Shown here piece after piece: positions 5,146 through 5,523 of a DNA stretch of 5,523 nt. Location: assembly GCA_018381425.1 (NCBI GenBank), contig JAGZRY010000119.1:1-5523 (forward strand), in the 5' to 3' direction. The position numbers and the translations under genes are program-made. The notes under the pieces are model-generated. The model searched no databases and had not been told where the DNA came from. It saw only the letters and a program-made list of their open reading frames with translations. This stretch comes from Haemophilus parainfluenzae. Its GTDB lineage: Bacteria > Pseudomonadota > Gammaproteobacteria > Enterobacterales > Pasteurellaceae. Within the stretch, counting starts at the first letter, position 1; every line of letters begins with the position of its first letter.

Positions 5146-5523
5146 TCAACCACCGAAGTCATCTAATAAGATGTTTTCATCTTCAACACCGAGGTCTTTC
5201 AACATTTTGATTACCGCCGCGTTCATCACTGGAGGTCCACACATGTAGTATTCACAATCTTCTGGTGCTTCATGATTTTTCAAGTAGTTTTCATAAAGTA
5301 CGTTGTGAATAAAGCCGGTGTAACCAGTCCAGTTATCTTCCGGTAACGGATCAGATAATGCAACATGCCATGTAAAGTTCGGATTTTCTGCTTGAAGCTG
5401 ATCAAAATCTTCTACATAGAACATTTCACGTTTAGAACGTGCACCATACCAGAATGACATTTTACGTTTAGAGTGTAAACGTTTTAATTGGTCAAAGATA
5501 TGAGAACGCATTGGTGCCATACC
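5146..5523 (-). CDS. nqrF: Na+-NQR subunit F, C-terminal fragment
   Basis: The last 125 codons of nqrF are present; the gene continues past the right edge. NqrF is the membrane-anchored subunit that oxidises NADH through FAD and passes electrons to a 2Fe-2S cluster and on to quinone, driving Na+ export. The visible part is the ferredoxin-reductase-like NADH-binding domain. It begins with Gly-Met-Ala-Pro-Met-Arg-Ser, where NADH-binding sequence is expected. It then has the [13 protein letters not shown] strand-helix region, the YMCGPPVMN motif whose Cys lies near the hydride-transfer site, and the typical ending Leu-Leu-Asp-Asp-Phe-Gly-Gly just before TGA. The N-terminal helix, ferredoxin domain and FAD-binding part lie outside the window. 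The Met near the edge is internal, not a start. Confidence 0.95.
   Translation of the reverse strand, partial: GMAPMRSHIFDQLKRLHSKRKMSFWYGARSKREMFYVEDFDQLQAENPNFTWHVALSDPLPEDNWTGYTGFIHNVLYENYLKNHEAPEDCEYYMCGPPVMNAAVIKMLKDLGVEDENILLDDFGG

Overview
The window looks like chromosomal DNA from a Haemophilus/Aggregatibacter-type member of the Pasteurellaceae. The main evidence is six perfect copies of the 9-bp DNA uptake core AAGTGCGGT (the 'Hin' dialect), all in intergenic gaps, plus one copy with a single change. The proteins also read like H. influenzae and H. parainfluenzae homologues. Species cannot be fixed from the sequence alone. All genes lie on the minus strand, so transcription runs from right to left.

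Right part (5523 to about 3590): the C-terminal end of nqrF, then apbE and nqrM. This is the end of a Na+-translocating NADH:quinone oxidoreductase (Na+-NQR) locus followed by its maturation genes. NqrF is the NADH-oxidising subunit. ApbE is the lipoprotein that attaches FMN covalently to NQR subunits. NqrM is a small Cys-rich membrane protein needed for metal-centre maturation. apbE and nqrM are two bases apart and probably translationally coupled. The 132-base nqrF-apbE gap holds two hairpins.

Middle (3589 to 2438): mnmA, the tRNA 2-thiouridylase, complete and with its catalytic residues. It is followed by a strong hairpin terminator built from an inverted uptake-sequence pair.

Left part (about 2353 to 139): a BCCT-family (betaine/choline/carnitine) transporter resembling BetT, broken by an apparent single-base deletion near 1099-1104. 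It has its own promoter (extended -10), a leader of about 160 nt with mutually exclusive hairpins, and probably a TTG start. A second uptake-sequence terminator follows it. At the extreme left edge a new minus-strand gene begins at base 10, with a good promoter and ribosome binding site; only three codons are visible.

No mobile element, CRISPR array, tRNA or rRNA was seen. Nothing amounts to a clearly new system. The most interesting items are the structured betT leader, the betT frameshift, and the use of uptake sequences as terminators in almost every gap.
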